From F1-120-MAGs238 sp964484185 (GTDB lineage Bacteria > Planctomycetota > Phycisphaerae > Phycisphaerales > UBA1924), in assembly GCA_964484185.1 (NCBI GenBank), contig CAZAEQ010000076.1:1-9044 (forward strand): DNA of 9,044 nt. Reading direction: 5' to 3'. The translations under genes were made by a program, and so were the position numbers. Of this stretch, positions 1 to 6,604 are shown in pieces. Position 1 is the stretch's first letter. The number at the start of each line of letters is the position of its first letter. The notes under the pieces are model-generated. The model worked only from the letters and a program-made list of their open reading frames with translations, was not told the DNA's origin and did no database searches.

Positions 1-1
1 C

Positions 2-472
2 AGTGAAGGGGAAGATCTGCATCGACGGTCGATCTATACATTCTGGCGACGCACTTCGCCATATCCATCGTTTACGACATTTGATGCGCCGTCGAGGCAG
101 GTGAGTTGTACGCGGCGGCCGCGGACGAACACGCCGTTGCAGGCGTTGACGACATTGAACGATCCGGTATACGTGGAGGCAGCGAAGGGGTTGGCGGCGA
201 GAGTGATGGCATCTGACCAGAAAGATGCTCCGGGGCGAATTACGCTGGCGATGAAGTTGTGTCTTTCACGCGGGCCGGATGCCGAAGAACTTCAGAGGCT
301 CACAGCACTCTATGAAAAGATGCGCCAGCACTTTGAAAAACACAGCGATGAGGTAAGTGAGCTAGTCGCAGGAATTCCTGTGCCGCCTGGGGCCAATGAG
401 GTTGATCTGGCGACTTGGACGATCGTGGCGAATGCACTTTTGAACCTGGATGAGCTACTGACGAAGGGATGA
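2..472 (+). CDS. DUF1553 protein, C-terminal part (5' end outside the window)
   Basis: The frame is open from base 2, so the gene enters from the left and no start should be placed inside the window; the GTG at 101 is internal. The first residues visible (GEDLHRRSIYTFWRRTSPYP, then FDAPSR and RTNTPLQALTTLNDPVYVEA) match the strongly conserved C-terminal block of DUF1553. In Planctomycetes this domain usually ends a large secreted protein that starts with a planctomycete cytochrome c (PSD1) domain and DUF1549; those parts would lie upstream and are not seen. About 156 codons are present, ending LDELLTKG-TGA. The biochemical role of the family is unknown. The stop codon is one codon upstream of the DUF1501 start in the same frame, which indicates an operon with translational coupling. 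Family assignment is secure; function is not. Confidence 0.93.
   Translation, partial: SEGEDLHRRSIYTFWRRTSPYPSFTTFDAPSRQVSCTRRPRTNTPLQALTTLNDPVYVEAAKGLAARVMASDQKDAPGRITLAMKLCLSRGPDAEELQRLTALYEKMRQHFEKHSDEVSELVAGIPVPPGANEVDLATWTIVANALLNLDELLTKG
462..467 (+). promoter_or_regulatory. Ribosome binding site of the DUF1501 gene
   Basis: GAAGGG lies inside the last codons of the DUF1553 gene, 8 nt before the GTG at 476. It supports GTG 476 as the start and coupled translation of the two genes, because a ribosome stopping at 470-472 is already next to the new start. Confidence 0.6.
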
Positions 473-475
473 ATT

Positions 476-1936
476 GTGGAGAATTCGCAGCAATTCAATC
501 GCCCGCAAGATCTGCTGGGAGTGACGCGCCGACAGTTTTTCAGCCGCTGTTCTACGGGAATGGGGGCGATGGCGCTGGCGACGCTGCTTCAGCAGTCTGT
601 GCTTGCGGATTCGCCTGATGCTGATCCGTTGGCCCCGCGTGCATCGCACTTTCCGGCGAAGGCAAAGCGAATTATTTTCCTGCATATGGCTGGTGCGCCA
701 TCGCAACTTGATCTGTTTGATCCAAAGCCAAAGCTCGTCGAACTCGATGGAAAGCCAATTCCGGATGAGCTGTTGAAGGGTGAGCGATTTGCCTTTATCC
801 GCGGCACGCCCAAGGTTCTTCCCAGTCCGTACAAATTCTCGCAGCGGGGCAACAGCGGTGGGGCGGTTTCGGAGTTGCTGCCCAATATCGCATCGATTGC
901 GGATGAAATCACGATTATTCGTTCGATGAAGACAGATCACTTCAATCATGCTCCTGCACAGTTATTCGTGCATACTGGTTCGCAGATTCCAGGGCGGCCG
1001 AGCATGGGATCGTGGATGACGTATGGACTGGGCACTCTGAACCGCGATCTTCCCGGCTTTGTAGTTTTGACTTCTGGCGGAGCTGGGCCTGATGGCGGCA
1101 ATTCGCTCTGGAGTAGCGGGTTTATTCCCACGGTTCATCAGGGCGTGCAGTTTCGGTCGCAGGGTGATCCGGTGTTGTTTGCATCAAACCCGAAGGGAAT
1201 ATCGGCACAGACGCGGCGGGAAGTACTGGATGCGGTGCGGGATCTAAATACCATCAATCTTGGCCGCGTTGGCGATCCTGAAATCGCAACGCGAATCGCG
1301 CAGTATGAGCTTGCGTATCGAATGCAGACGAGTGTGCCTGATCTCATGGATATCGCGAGCGAATCGAAAGAGACGCACGAGATGTATGGGACGGAGCCCG
1401 GGAAGACTTCGTTTGCGAATAACTGTCTGCTCGCGCGGCGGCTGGTCGAACGTGGCGTTCGGTTTGTGCAGTTGTATCACTGGGGCTGGGACAGTCACGG
1501 GACTGGCACGGGTGACGACCTTCTGACTGCACTACCGGCACGATGTAAAGAGACTGATCAGGCGTCGGCTGCGCTTATCAAGGACCTGAAGCAGCGGGGC
1601 ATGCTCGATGACACGCTGGTGATTTGGGGCGGCGAATTTGGCCGCACACCTATGAATGAGGCTCGCAATGACTCGAAGTTCCTGGGGCGCGACCATCACC
1701 CGCATGCGTTCACGATCTGGATGGCGGGCGGCGGCGTGAAGCGCGGGATGAATCTGGGCGCAACAGATGAACTTGGTTACCACGTCACGGAAGATCCGGT
1801 GCATGTCCATGATCTACAGGCGACGATTTTGCACCTGATGGGAATGGATCACACCAAGCTTACGTACAGATTCCAAGGGCGAAATTTCAGATTGACGGAT
1901 GTGCACGGCAATGTTGTGCAGAAGATTCTCGCTTAA
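476..1936 (+). CDS. DUF1501 protein, Tat-exported, sulfatase/phosphatase-like fold
   Basis: This is a complete 486-residue DUF1501 protein, a family placed in the alkaline phosphatase/sulfatase-like superfamily; its substrate is unknown. A twin-arginine export signal is visible: TRRQFF with R18-R19, followed by a small-residue hydrophobic stretch to about residue 44 ending near SVLA. Family signatures follow in order: HMAGAPSQLDLFDPKP (70-85), WDSHGTG (338-344), LVIWGGEFGRTP (381-392), GRDHHPHAF (404-412) and a C-terminal DPVHVHDLQATILHLMGMDH (440-459). The Asp/His clusters at 339-341, 406-408 and 443-446 are the likely metal ligands (inference from the superfamily). The start is GTG, in frame one codon after the upstream TGA, with GAAGGG at 462-467 as ribosome binding site 8 nt before it. 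The tight DUF1553-DUF1501 order is typical of Planctomycetes and suggests the two exported proteins act together. Confidence 0.93.
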   Translation: MENSQQFNRPQDLLGVTRRQFFSRCSTGMGAMALATLLQQSVLADSPDADPLAPRASHFPAKAKRIIFLHMAGAPSQLDLFDPKPKLVELDGKPIPDELLKGERFAFIRGTPKVLPSPYKFSQRGNSGGAVSELLPNIASIADEITIIRSMKTDHFNHAPAQLFVHTGSQIPGRPSMGSWMTYGLGTLNRDLPGFVVLTSGGAGPDGGNSLWSSGFIPTVHQGVQFRSQGDPVLFASNPKGISAQTRREVLDAVRDLNTINLGRVGDPEIATRIAQYELAYRMQTSVPDLMDIASESKETHEMYGTEPGKTSFANNCLLARRLVERGVRFVQLYHWGWDSHGTGTGDDLLTALPARCKETDQASAALIKDLKQRGMLDDTLVIWGGEFGRTPMNEARNDSKFLGRDHHPHAFTIWMAGGGVKRGMNLGATDELGYHVTEDPVHVHDLQATILHLMGMDHTKLTYRFQGRNFRLTDVHGNVVQKILA

Positions 1937-1961
1937 GCACCTTGAATGCACCCCAGCGGTC

Positions 1962-2525
1962 TCACCTGCTGCGTTTATTAACGAGCGTTGCCACTTCTTC
2001 GATCCACTTTCGTCGTGCTTCAAGTTCCAGTTGCCCGTTCCTGGTGAGCATTCCCGCGAACGACTCTGATTCTGTCGGGTGCGAGTACAACTGATCCCAC
2101 TCGAGTATGCGCCGTTCCACTTCGTCGAGACCGGCGCGGGCGGCGGCGATCCACGCCTTTTGCTGCGCGGGCGGCAACACGCTTAGGAAGCGCACTCGAG
2201 TTCGAAGCGGGTCGTATGTCACGGTGATCGCCTCGGCCGACAGGGGCGGGCCGATCCAGGACTTTAATGCGATCTTTCCAGCCGGAGTCACTTTGTAGAT
2301 GCGCTTGCCGCGTGGGTCGTGCTTTGCCGGGCCAGCAGCGATGAGTGTGTTCTTTTCGAGCTTGGCGACGAGCGGGTAGATTGCTCCGGCGCTGGCGCTC
2401 CACTGGGTGGAAGGCGACCGCTGCATGTGCCGCCGGATGTCATAGGGTGAAATCGGGCCAAATTGCCAGATAAGGCCTAAAACAAAGGCTTCCAGCTCGC
2501 TCAGTGACTGCTTGGATTTGGCCAC
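1962..2525 (-). CDS. PadR-family transcriptional regulator
   Basis: This is a 187-residue PadR-type DNA-binding protein. The N-terminal winged helix runs from about residue 8 to 90: LSELEAFVLGLIWQFGPISPYDIRRHM, then a recognition-helix region SAGAIYPLVAKLEKNTLI (44-62) and a wing DPRGKRIYKVTPAGK (70-84). The C-terminal half (about 105-183) is helical, with LDEVERRILEWDQLYSHP and LELEARRKWIEEVATLV, as expected for the PadR C-terminal dimerisation domain. The open frame extends 96 codons further upstream, but that part looks unlike protein and runs antisense through the S41 signal-peptide region. GTG at 2525 is preferred because GGGAGG lies 7 nt before it and the PadR domain begins there. The gene diverges from the S41 peptidase, and a perfect palindrome sits between them, so autoregulation and control of the peptidase are likely (inference). 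The inducer is unknown. Confidence 0.88.
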   Translation of the reverse strand: MAKSKQSLSELEAFVLGLIWQFGPISPYDIRRHMQRSPSTQWSASAGAIYPLVAKLEKNTLIAAGPAKHDPRGKRIYKVTPAGKIALKSWIGPPLSAEAITVTYDPLRTRVRFLSVLPPAQQKAWIAAARAGLDEVERRILEWDQLYSHPTESESFAGMLTRNGQLELEARRKWIEEVATLVNKRSR

Positions 2526-2532
2526 CCTGACG

Positions 2533-2538
2533 CCTCCC
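2533..2538 (-). promoter_or_regulatory. Ribosome binding site of the PadR gene
   Basis: GGGAGG on the minus strand lies 7 nt before the GTG at 2525. It decides the start and excludes the much longer open frame that reaches to 2813. Confidence 0.75.
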
Positions 2539-2589
2539 GTTCCGGAATGTGTAAATCTGACGGAAACCCACGACCCCCGAATCCCAGTA

Positions 2590-2608
2590 ATAGTACGAAT
2601 CGTACTAT
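2590..2608. promoter_or_regulatory. 19-bp palindromic operator, probably bound by PadR
   Basis: ATAGTACGAATCGTACTAT is a perfect inverted repeat with 9-bp arms around a central A at 2599. It lies between the divergent PadR and S41 genes, about 65 bp from the PadR start and 45 bp from the S41 start. The rightward arm overlaps TATACT (2606-2611), a 5/6 match to a -10 box for the S41 gene, and the leftward arm reads TACTAT (2595-2590), a weaker -10 candidate for PadR. A homodimer bound here would block both promoters. Dyad operators in the promoter are typical of PadR proteins; that this PadR binds this site is inference. No good -35 box is visible on either side. Confidence 0.7.
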
Positions 2609-2611
2609 ACT
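2606..2611 (+). promoter_or_regulatory. Candidate -10 box for the S41 peptidase gene
   Basis: TATACT matches TATAAT at 5 of 6 positions, 41 bp before the ATG at 2653. It overlaps the end of the palindrome by three bases. There is no recognisable -35 hexamer at 16-19 bp, so the promoter may be weak, or the call may be wrong. Confidence 0.4.
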
Positions 2612-2641
2612 CGTTCCGGGATGTCCCAAATTCAGCTTCAT

Positions 2642-2645
2642 GGAG
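2642..2645 (+). promoter_or_regulatory. Ribosome binding site of the S41 peptidase gene
   Basis: GGAG lies 7 nt before ATG 2653. The GH32 gene has the same core at the same distance, and the PadR site uses the same 7-nt spacing. It selects this ATG over the longer open frame starting at 2512, whose first 47 codons overlap the operator and the PadR start. Confidence 0.7.
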
Positions 2646-2652
2646 TTTAGCA

Positions 2653-4017
2653 ATGACCAGAGTTCTTACGGCCGCAACACTCACCGCTCTGTGTTCCGCA
2701 TTTGCGCTCGCGCAACCGATGAGCCTGCCTTTCGCAATGGGCGCTGCCACTGTCGCGATGGCTGGGGATAAGGAACCAGAACTACCTAACACTCCGGCAG
2801 GCAACATTGCCAAGGCTTATCTGGCGGCGTTCAATGATTCAGCAGAAGGCGCGCAGCAGAAATTCGAGGAGAATTACCGCGTGGCTTCCAAGTTGGCGGA
2901 GGCATCTGCTTCCGAGCGTGCGAGCCGCATGAAAGCGATGCGGGAGAAGAACGGCACGTTCAAGATCACGCAGATTCGCGAGTCAGAAGCGAACACAATT
3001 ACGTTGCGGATCATGGGATCAAAAGGCACAGAAGCGGAAATGAAATTCGTTTTGGCAGCCGGCGATACTTCCAAGCTAGATTTCGTCATGGTCACGGCCG
3101 ATGACATGCCGGCTCAGCCGCTGAATACCGATGAGCGGGCCGCTGCGGTGGAAGACGCCGCGAAGGCGATGGAAACTGGATATGTCTTCCCTGAACTTGG
3201 CGCGAAGATGGCGGCAGCTATCCGCGAGAAACACAAGTCTGGTGCGTATGACTCACTGTCGGATGTGGCGCTCGCCAGAGCAATCACCGATGATTTCGTC
3301 GCGGTGAGTCACGACAAGCACATCGGTATGCGTGTTCAACCTCCGGCGAGCGCATCGCGTGGGCAGGCCTCGCACATGCCTTCTGAAAGCGACATGTCCC
3401 TGGAGAATTACTACTTCCGCAAGGTTGAGCGGCTTGATGGAAACATCGGCTACATCAAGTTTGATCTTTTCCTGGATGAACAGGGTGCCAAAGACACCGC
3501 ACTTCTTGCTCTCAAGTTTGTCGGCAATTGCAACGCGATCATCTTCGATCTCCGCCAGAATGGTGGTGGCAGCCCCGAAATGATCCGCTTCATCACCAGC
3601 AGCTTGTTTGACAAACCAACGCTTCTGAATCAAATGATGGATCGCGACAGCAAGATCGTTGAGGAATACACAACGCTTGCCGATTTCGCCGGGCCGCGGT
3701 TTGGGGCCGATGTTCCTGTTTACGTGCTCACGAGCAATCGCACGTTCTCCGGTGCGGAAGAATTCAGCTACAACCTCAAGAATCTCAAGCGGGCGACCAT
3801 CGTCGGTGAGACCACCGGCGGAGGAGCTCACCCGGTCCGCGGCGAAAAAGTCGGCGATCGGTTTATGCTTCGCGTTCCGTACATGCGTGCCCACAATCCG
3901 ATCACAAAGACCAACTGGGAAGGCACGGGAGTTGAGCCCGATGTGAAAGTGCCTGCGGATAAGGCCCTTGAAAAAGCGCTTGAACTGGCGCGCAGCAAAA
4001 CGGCAAAGCCAAAATAA
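2653..4017 (+). CDS. Secreted S41-family serine peptidase (IRBP/tricorn-like)
   Basis: This 454-residue protein begins with a signal peptide (MTRVLTAATLTALCSAFALA, probable cut after residue 20). Residues about 45-150 form a family-unassigned domain of helix plus beta strands. Residues 159-225 match the cap that precedes many IRBP-like S41 cores (GYVFPELGAKMAAAIREKHKSGAYDSL, then VSHDKHIGMRV with H220/H223). The core starts at NIGYIKFD and holds DLRQNGGGSPEMI (299-311), the nucleophile motif TFSGAEEF with Ser366, and VGETTGGGAHPV with Glu386. The lysine expected about 25 residues after the serine in Ctp/Tsp proteases is absent (residue 391 is Gly) and no PDZ domain is seen. The enzyme therefore fits the Ser-His-Glu type rather than the Ser-Lys type. 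It should act in the periplasm or outside; its substrate is unknown. It diverges from the PadR gene and is probably repressed by it. Confidence 0.9.
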   Translation: MTRVLTAATLTALCSAFALAQPMSLPFAMGAATVAMAGDKEPELPNTPAGNIAKAYLAAFNDSAEGAQQKFEENYRVASKLAEASASERASRMKAMREKNGTFKITQIRESEANTITLRIMGSKGTEAEMKFVLAAGDTSKLDFVMVTADDMPAQPLNTDERAAAVEDAAKAMETGYVFPELGAKMAAAIREKHKSGAYDSLSDVALARAITDDFVAVSHDKHIGMRVQPPASASRGQASHMPSESDMSLENYYFRKVERLDGNIGYIKFDLFLDEQGAKDTALLALKFVGNCNAIIFDLRQNGGGSPEMIRFITSSLFDKPTLLNQMMDRDSKIVEEYTTLADFAGPRFGADVPVYVLTSNRTFSGAEEFSYNLKNLKRATIVGETTGGGAHPVRGEKVGDRFMLRVPYMRAHNPITKTNWEGTGVEPDVKVPADKALEKALELARSKTAKPK

Positions 4018-4042
4018 CCTCGACCACTTTCTAGAGTAAGCT

Positions 4043-4069
4043 TGCGGTGACCTCATTGGAGCCACCGCA
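4043..4069 (+). promoter_or_regulatory. Potential hairpin enclosing the GH32 ribosome binding site
   Basis: TGCGGTG (4043-4049) is the reverse complement of CACCGCA (4063-4069). The 13-nt loop contains the GGAG ribosome binding site (4058-4061), and the right arm ends on the A of the ATG. An extra CTC/GAG pairing (4052-4054 with 4059-4061) could extend the stem into the GGAG. If it forms in the mRNA it would hide the ribosome binding site and start codon. It could instead be a weak transcription terminator for the S41 gene, but no T-run follows directly (TTTTT begins about 9 nt later, at 4078). Whether it folds or matters is inference. Confidence 0.4.
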
Positions 4070-5574
4070 TGCTTGCATTTTTGATCGCCGCAGTTCTTTC
4101 ACTCGCGCCCGCCGACAAAGCTGAGCCTGCGGCAACGCCGCGTCCGCTGCTCCATTTCACTCCAGAGAAGAACTGGACCAACGACCCCAACGGGCTGATC
4201 TATGTCGATGGCGAGTATCACCTCTTTTATCAGTACAACCCGTTTGGTGATCAATGGGGGCACATGAGCTGGGGTCACGCCGTCAGCAAAGACCTCTTCG
4301 CTTGGGAACATCTTCCCGTTGCGATCCCCGAATCCAACGGCATCATGGCGTTTTCCGGCACTGCTGTCTTCGATCGTGACAACACGTCAGGATTTGGTAT
4401 TCCCGGTCACCCGCCGCTGATTGCGATTTACACTGGCCATCAGGCCAATCGGCAGGACCAGCGGATCGCATCCGGCACCGACCGCGGCAGAACATTCACG
4501 CAGTTCGCGGGAAATCCGGTGATCGATCTCAACGTCGCCGAATTCCGTGATCCCAAGGTCTTCTGGCATACGCCGACAAAGCGCTGGATCATGGTGGTCT
4601 CACTTGCCACAGAAAAAAAGGCTCTGTTCTATTCGTCGCTCGATCTAAAGAAATGGGACAAATTAAGTGAATTCGGGCCGCAGGGCCGCGGCGATATTCC
4701 CAATTGGGAATGTCCTGACTTCTTCGAGCTCCCGATTGATGGCGACGCGGCCAACACACGTTGGATCCTTGTCATCAACGTCGGCGGCAATGGTCCCAGC
4801 GGCGGCTCTGGCGTCCAGTATTTCGTCGGCAAGTTTGACGGTGAAAAGTTCACTAATGACAATCCGACTGATCAGGTTCTGTGGCTCGATCGCGGTAAAG
4901 ACTTCTATGCGTTTCAGACTTTCAATGATGCGCCGCACAACAAACGCATCGGGCTGGCGTGGATGGCAAACACGCATTATGCTGGCCGCACACCTACATC
5001 GCCGTGGCGAGGGGCAATGACGGTTTCACGCGAATTCAAACTGTCACGCACCGCCGAAGGTCTTCGAGTGACGCAGATGCCTATTGCGGGAGTGGGGGAG
5101 TTCCTCATTTCTCGCAAGGCCACAGAGACCACCTTGGCCGAAACTGTGATCAAAACTGGCAATGTTCCGATCGACGCGAAAGGACAAGTTGCGTTCATTG
5201 AAGCCGAATTCGAGCCGGGGACTGCAGAGAAGTTTGGAATCCGTGTCCGCGAGCACGGTGAAGAATTCACCGCTATCGGATACGACGCCAAGTCTCACGA
5301 AATGTACATCGACCGCAGCCATTCCGGAAACATCGCGGTTCATCCGCAGTTCAGCGATCGACAAGTGTCGCCGCTCGCGATTCAGTCCGATGGTCGCATC
5401 AAACTCACGATCGTGGTTGATCAATGCAGCGTTGAAGCCTTTGGCAACAGCGGCTACGCAACCATCACCAGTCTCATCTTTCCAAAACCGATGAGCAGCG
5501 CGATGTCAATCTTCGCCGAGGGCGGCGACTGCAAGCTGGTTCGCCTGAAGGTGATATCACTAGAGACCAAGTAA
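4069..5574 (+). CDS. Glycoside hydrolase family 32 (levanase/inulinase/invertase type)
   Basis: This 501-residue enzyme should cleave beta-fructosidic bonds in sucrose or fructans (levan, inulin). All three GH32 catalytic motifs are intact: WTNDPNG with nucleophile Asp39, FRDPKVFW with transition-state stabiliser Asp161, and WECPDFFE with acid/base Glu214. HLFYQYNPFG (51-60) and FSGTAVFD (95-102) are further family marks. The five-bladed propeller covers about 25-340. The C-terminal beta-sandwich (about 370-498) is present, with VDQCSVEAFGNSGYATIT near the end. The N-terminus is hydrophobic with APADKAEPAA after it and looks like a short signal peptide, but it has no early Lys or Arg. ATG 4069 is the only possible start, since TGA is in frame at 4048. 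Substrate choice within GH32 cannot be read from the sequence. No sugar transporter or fructokinase is nearby. It may be co-transcribed with the S41 gene 51 bp upstream. Confidence 0.93.
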   Translation: MLAFLIAAVLSLAPADKAEPAATPRPLLHFTPEKNWTNDPNGLIYVDGEYHLFYQYNPFGDQWGHMSWGHAVSKDLFAWEHLPVAIPESNGIMAFSGTAVFDRDNTSGFGIPGHPPLIAIYTGHQANRQDQRIASGTDRGRTFTQFAGNPVIDLNVAEFRDPKVFWHTPTKRWIMVVSLATEKKALFYSSLDLKKWDKLSEFGPQGRGDIPNWECPDFFELPIDGDAANTRWILVINVGGNGPSGGSGVQYFVGKFDGEKFTNDNPTDQVLWLDRGKDFYAFQTFNDAPHNKRIGLAWMANTHYAGRTPTSPWRGAMTVSREFKLSRTAEGLRVTQMPIAGVGEFLISRKATETTLAETVIKTGNVPIDAKGQVAFIEAEFEPGTAEKFGIRVREHGEEFTAIGYDAKSHEMYIDRSHSGNIAVHPQFSDRQVSPLAIQSDGRIKLTIVVDQCSVEAFGNSGYATITSLIFPKPMSSAMSIFAEGGDCKLVRLKVISLETK

Positions 5575-5583
5575 TTGCGACAC

Positions 5584-6489
5584 TTACTTTGTTGTCTTCT
5601 CTTTCGGAGTGCTCGCATCTGGCTTGGTTGCATCCGCCTTCACCTGTTCCTTGAAAAACTTCACAATCAGCGGCGGAGCCTCCTGCGGATACTTATGCGA
5701 TCCGTCATATACAAGCGTCACAAGCGGTGTGCCGCCCTTTGATGTATAGAGCGTGCAATCCTTGGCCCACTCGGTGCCCTTGTCATCGCAGCCGTTCACC
5801 TTTTTTACTGCGTCAATCATGCGTTCTTGATGCGAAAACTTAACGAGCTCATCTTTCTTGCCTGCGATATGCATGGCTGGTTTGGGAATGAAACTCTTCA
5901 CCTGCATGGAGAACGCGCCCGAGGGCGCAAAGGCTGCAAACACATCGCCACGCATCTTCCACAGCAGATATGTAAAGCCGCCGCCGTTTGAGTGACCCAT
6001 CGAGTAAATCCGCTTCTCATCGACCTTGTAGTCTTTCTTCAAAGTCTCCAGCACCGCATCAAAGAACTTCAAATCCCGATCGCCCTGAAGGCCCTGGCGA
6101 CCCTGCCATCCGTTCTTCTTTCCTTCCGGATCAGTCAATTGCCCCGGCGTCGGCAACCCGTCCATATACACCACGATCGCCTCGGGCCATTCCTTGTGCA
6201 TGTGGAACGACCGCGCAGCCTGCCGCGCACTGCCGCCGTGACCGTGAAATGCGAACACCACCGGCGAGTCTTTCTTGTCGGCGTCTTCGGGTACATATAT
6301 CAGTGCAGTCCGCTCGACGTCTTCGACAGTCCAAGATTTGCGTTCAAGCTTGCTGTCGGCCAGCCGCCCTGGCTCCTGCTTTACCTCTGGCTTTTCTGGG
6401 ACAGCAGTCTTCTGCGGCGCCTGTCCAAACGCAACATGTGTACAGCTCATCAGGGCCAGAACCAGACTCAATCCCGTAATCCGCGGCAT
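5584..6489 (-). CDS. Secreted CE1/PHB-depolymerase-like alpha/beta-hydrolase esterase
   Basis: This 301-residue protein has a signal peptide (MPRITGLSLVLALMSCTHVAFG, probable cut after residue 22; LMSC at 13-16 could be read as a poor lipobox). The alpha/beta-hydrolase core runs from about 55 to 285. It shows the oxyanion-hole motif HGHGGS (82-87), the nucleophile elbow MGHSNGGG with Ser167, the probable acid Asp213 in AGKKDELV and the catalytic His265 in YDGSHKYP. This arrangement matches the polyhydroxybutyrate-depolymerase/LpqC group and related feruloyl or acetyl-xylan esterases; the substrate could be a polyester or a plant polysaccharide ester. Cys234 and Cys245 may form a disulfide. 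The tail (about 285-301) is Lys/Thr/Pro-rich and probably disordered. The frame also allows a GTG four codons upstream, but that codon sits on the ribosome binding site, so ATG 6489 is preferred. It lies downstream of the DUF4056-like gene on the same strand, separated by 115 bp. Confidence 0.87.
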   Translation of the reverse strand: MPRITGLSLVLALMSCTHVAFGQAPQKTAVPEKPEVKQEPGRLADSKLERKSWTVEDVERTALIYVPEDADKKDSPVVFAFHGHGGSARQAARSFHMHKEWPEAIVVYMDGLPTPGQLTDPEGKKNGWQGRQGLQGDRDLKFFDAVLETLKKDYKVDEKRIYSMGHSNGGGFTYLLWKMRGDVFAAFAPSGAFSMQVKSFIPKPAMHIAGKKDELVKFSHQERMIDAVKKVNGCDDKGTEWAKDCTLYTSKGGTPLVTLVYDGSHKYPQEAPPLIVKFFKEQVKADATKPDASTPKEKTTK

Positions 6490-6494
6490 GAGAA

Positions 6495-6499
6495 CCTCC
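6495..6499 (-). promoter_or_regulatory. Ribosome binding site of the esterase gene
   Basis: GGAGG on the minus strand lies 5 nt before ATG 6489. It rules out the GTG at 6501, which would put the ribosome binding site inside the coding sequence. Confidence 0.75.
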
Positions 6500-6604
6500 A
6501 CTAGCCGTGTAAAGCAGCTTCATAGTAAACGCAGTATTCGATGCTTTATTGCATGTTGCGGCGAGTTCGTTTCAATCGCCTGAAGCCATGCGTCTTAGAA
6601 CTCG

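Noticed and set aside
455..949. Open frame of 164 codons on the minus strand
   Set aside because: It is a shadow of the DUF1501 gene; its Arg-rich, low-complexity translation does not look like a protein.
1931..1938. Palindrome GCTTAAGC at the end of the DUF1501 gene
   Set aside because: It is eight bases with no loop, contains the stop codon, and is expected by chance.
2526..2813. N-terminal extension of the PadR frame by 96 codons
   Set aside because: It crosses the operator and the start of the S41 gene and does not resemble PadR. A clear ribosome binding site marks the GTG at 2525.
3253..4065. Long open frame (270 codons) on the minus strand
   Set aside because: It lies wholly antisense to the S41 peptidase core, whose motifs are intact. 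The translation has no recognisable domain and is explained by codon bias on the coding strand.
5569..5589. Inverted repeat AAGTAA...TTACTT between the GH32 and esterase genes as a two-way terminator
   Set aside because: Both genes simply end in Lys-stop (AAG TAA), which creates the symmetry. The stem is AT-rich, 6 bp, and too weak to call.
6490..6604. Terminator or promoter between the lipoprotein and esterase genes
   Set aside because: GGCGA/TCGCC and ATGC/GCAT stems are short and lack a T-run. TTGAAA on the minus strand has no convincing -10 at the right distance.
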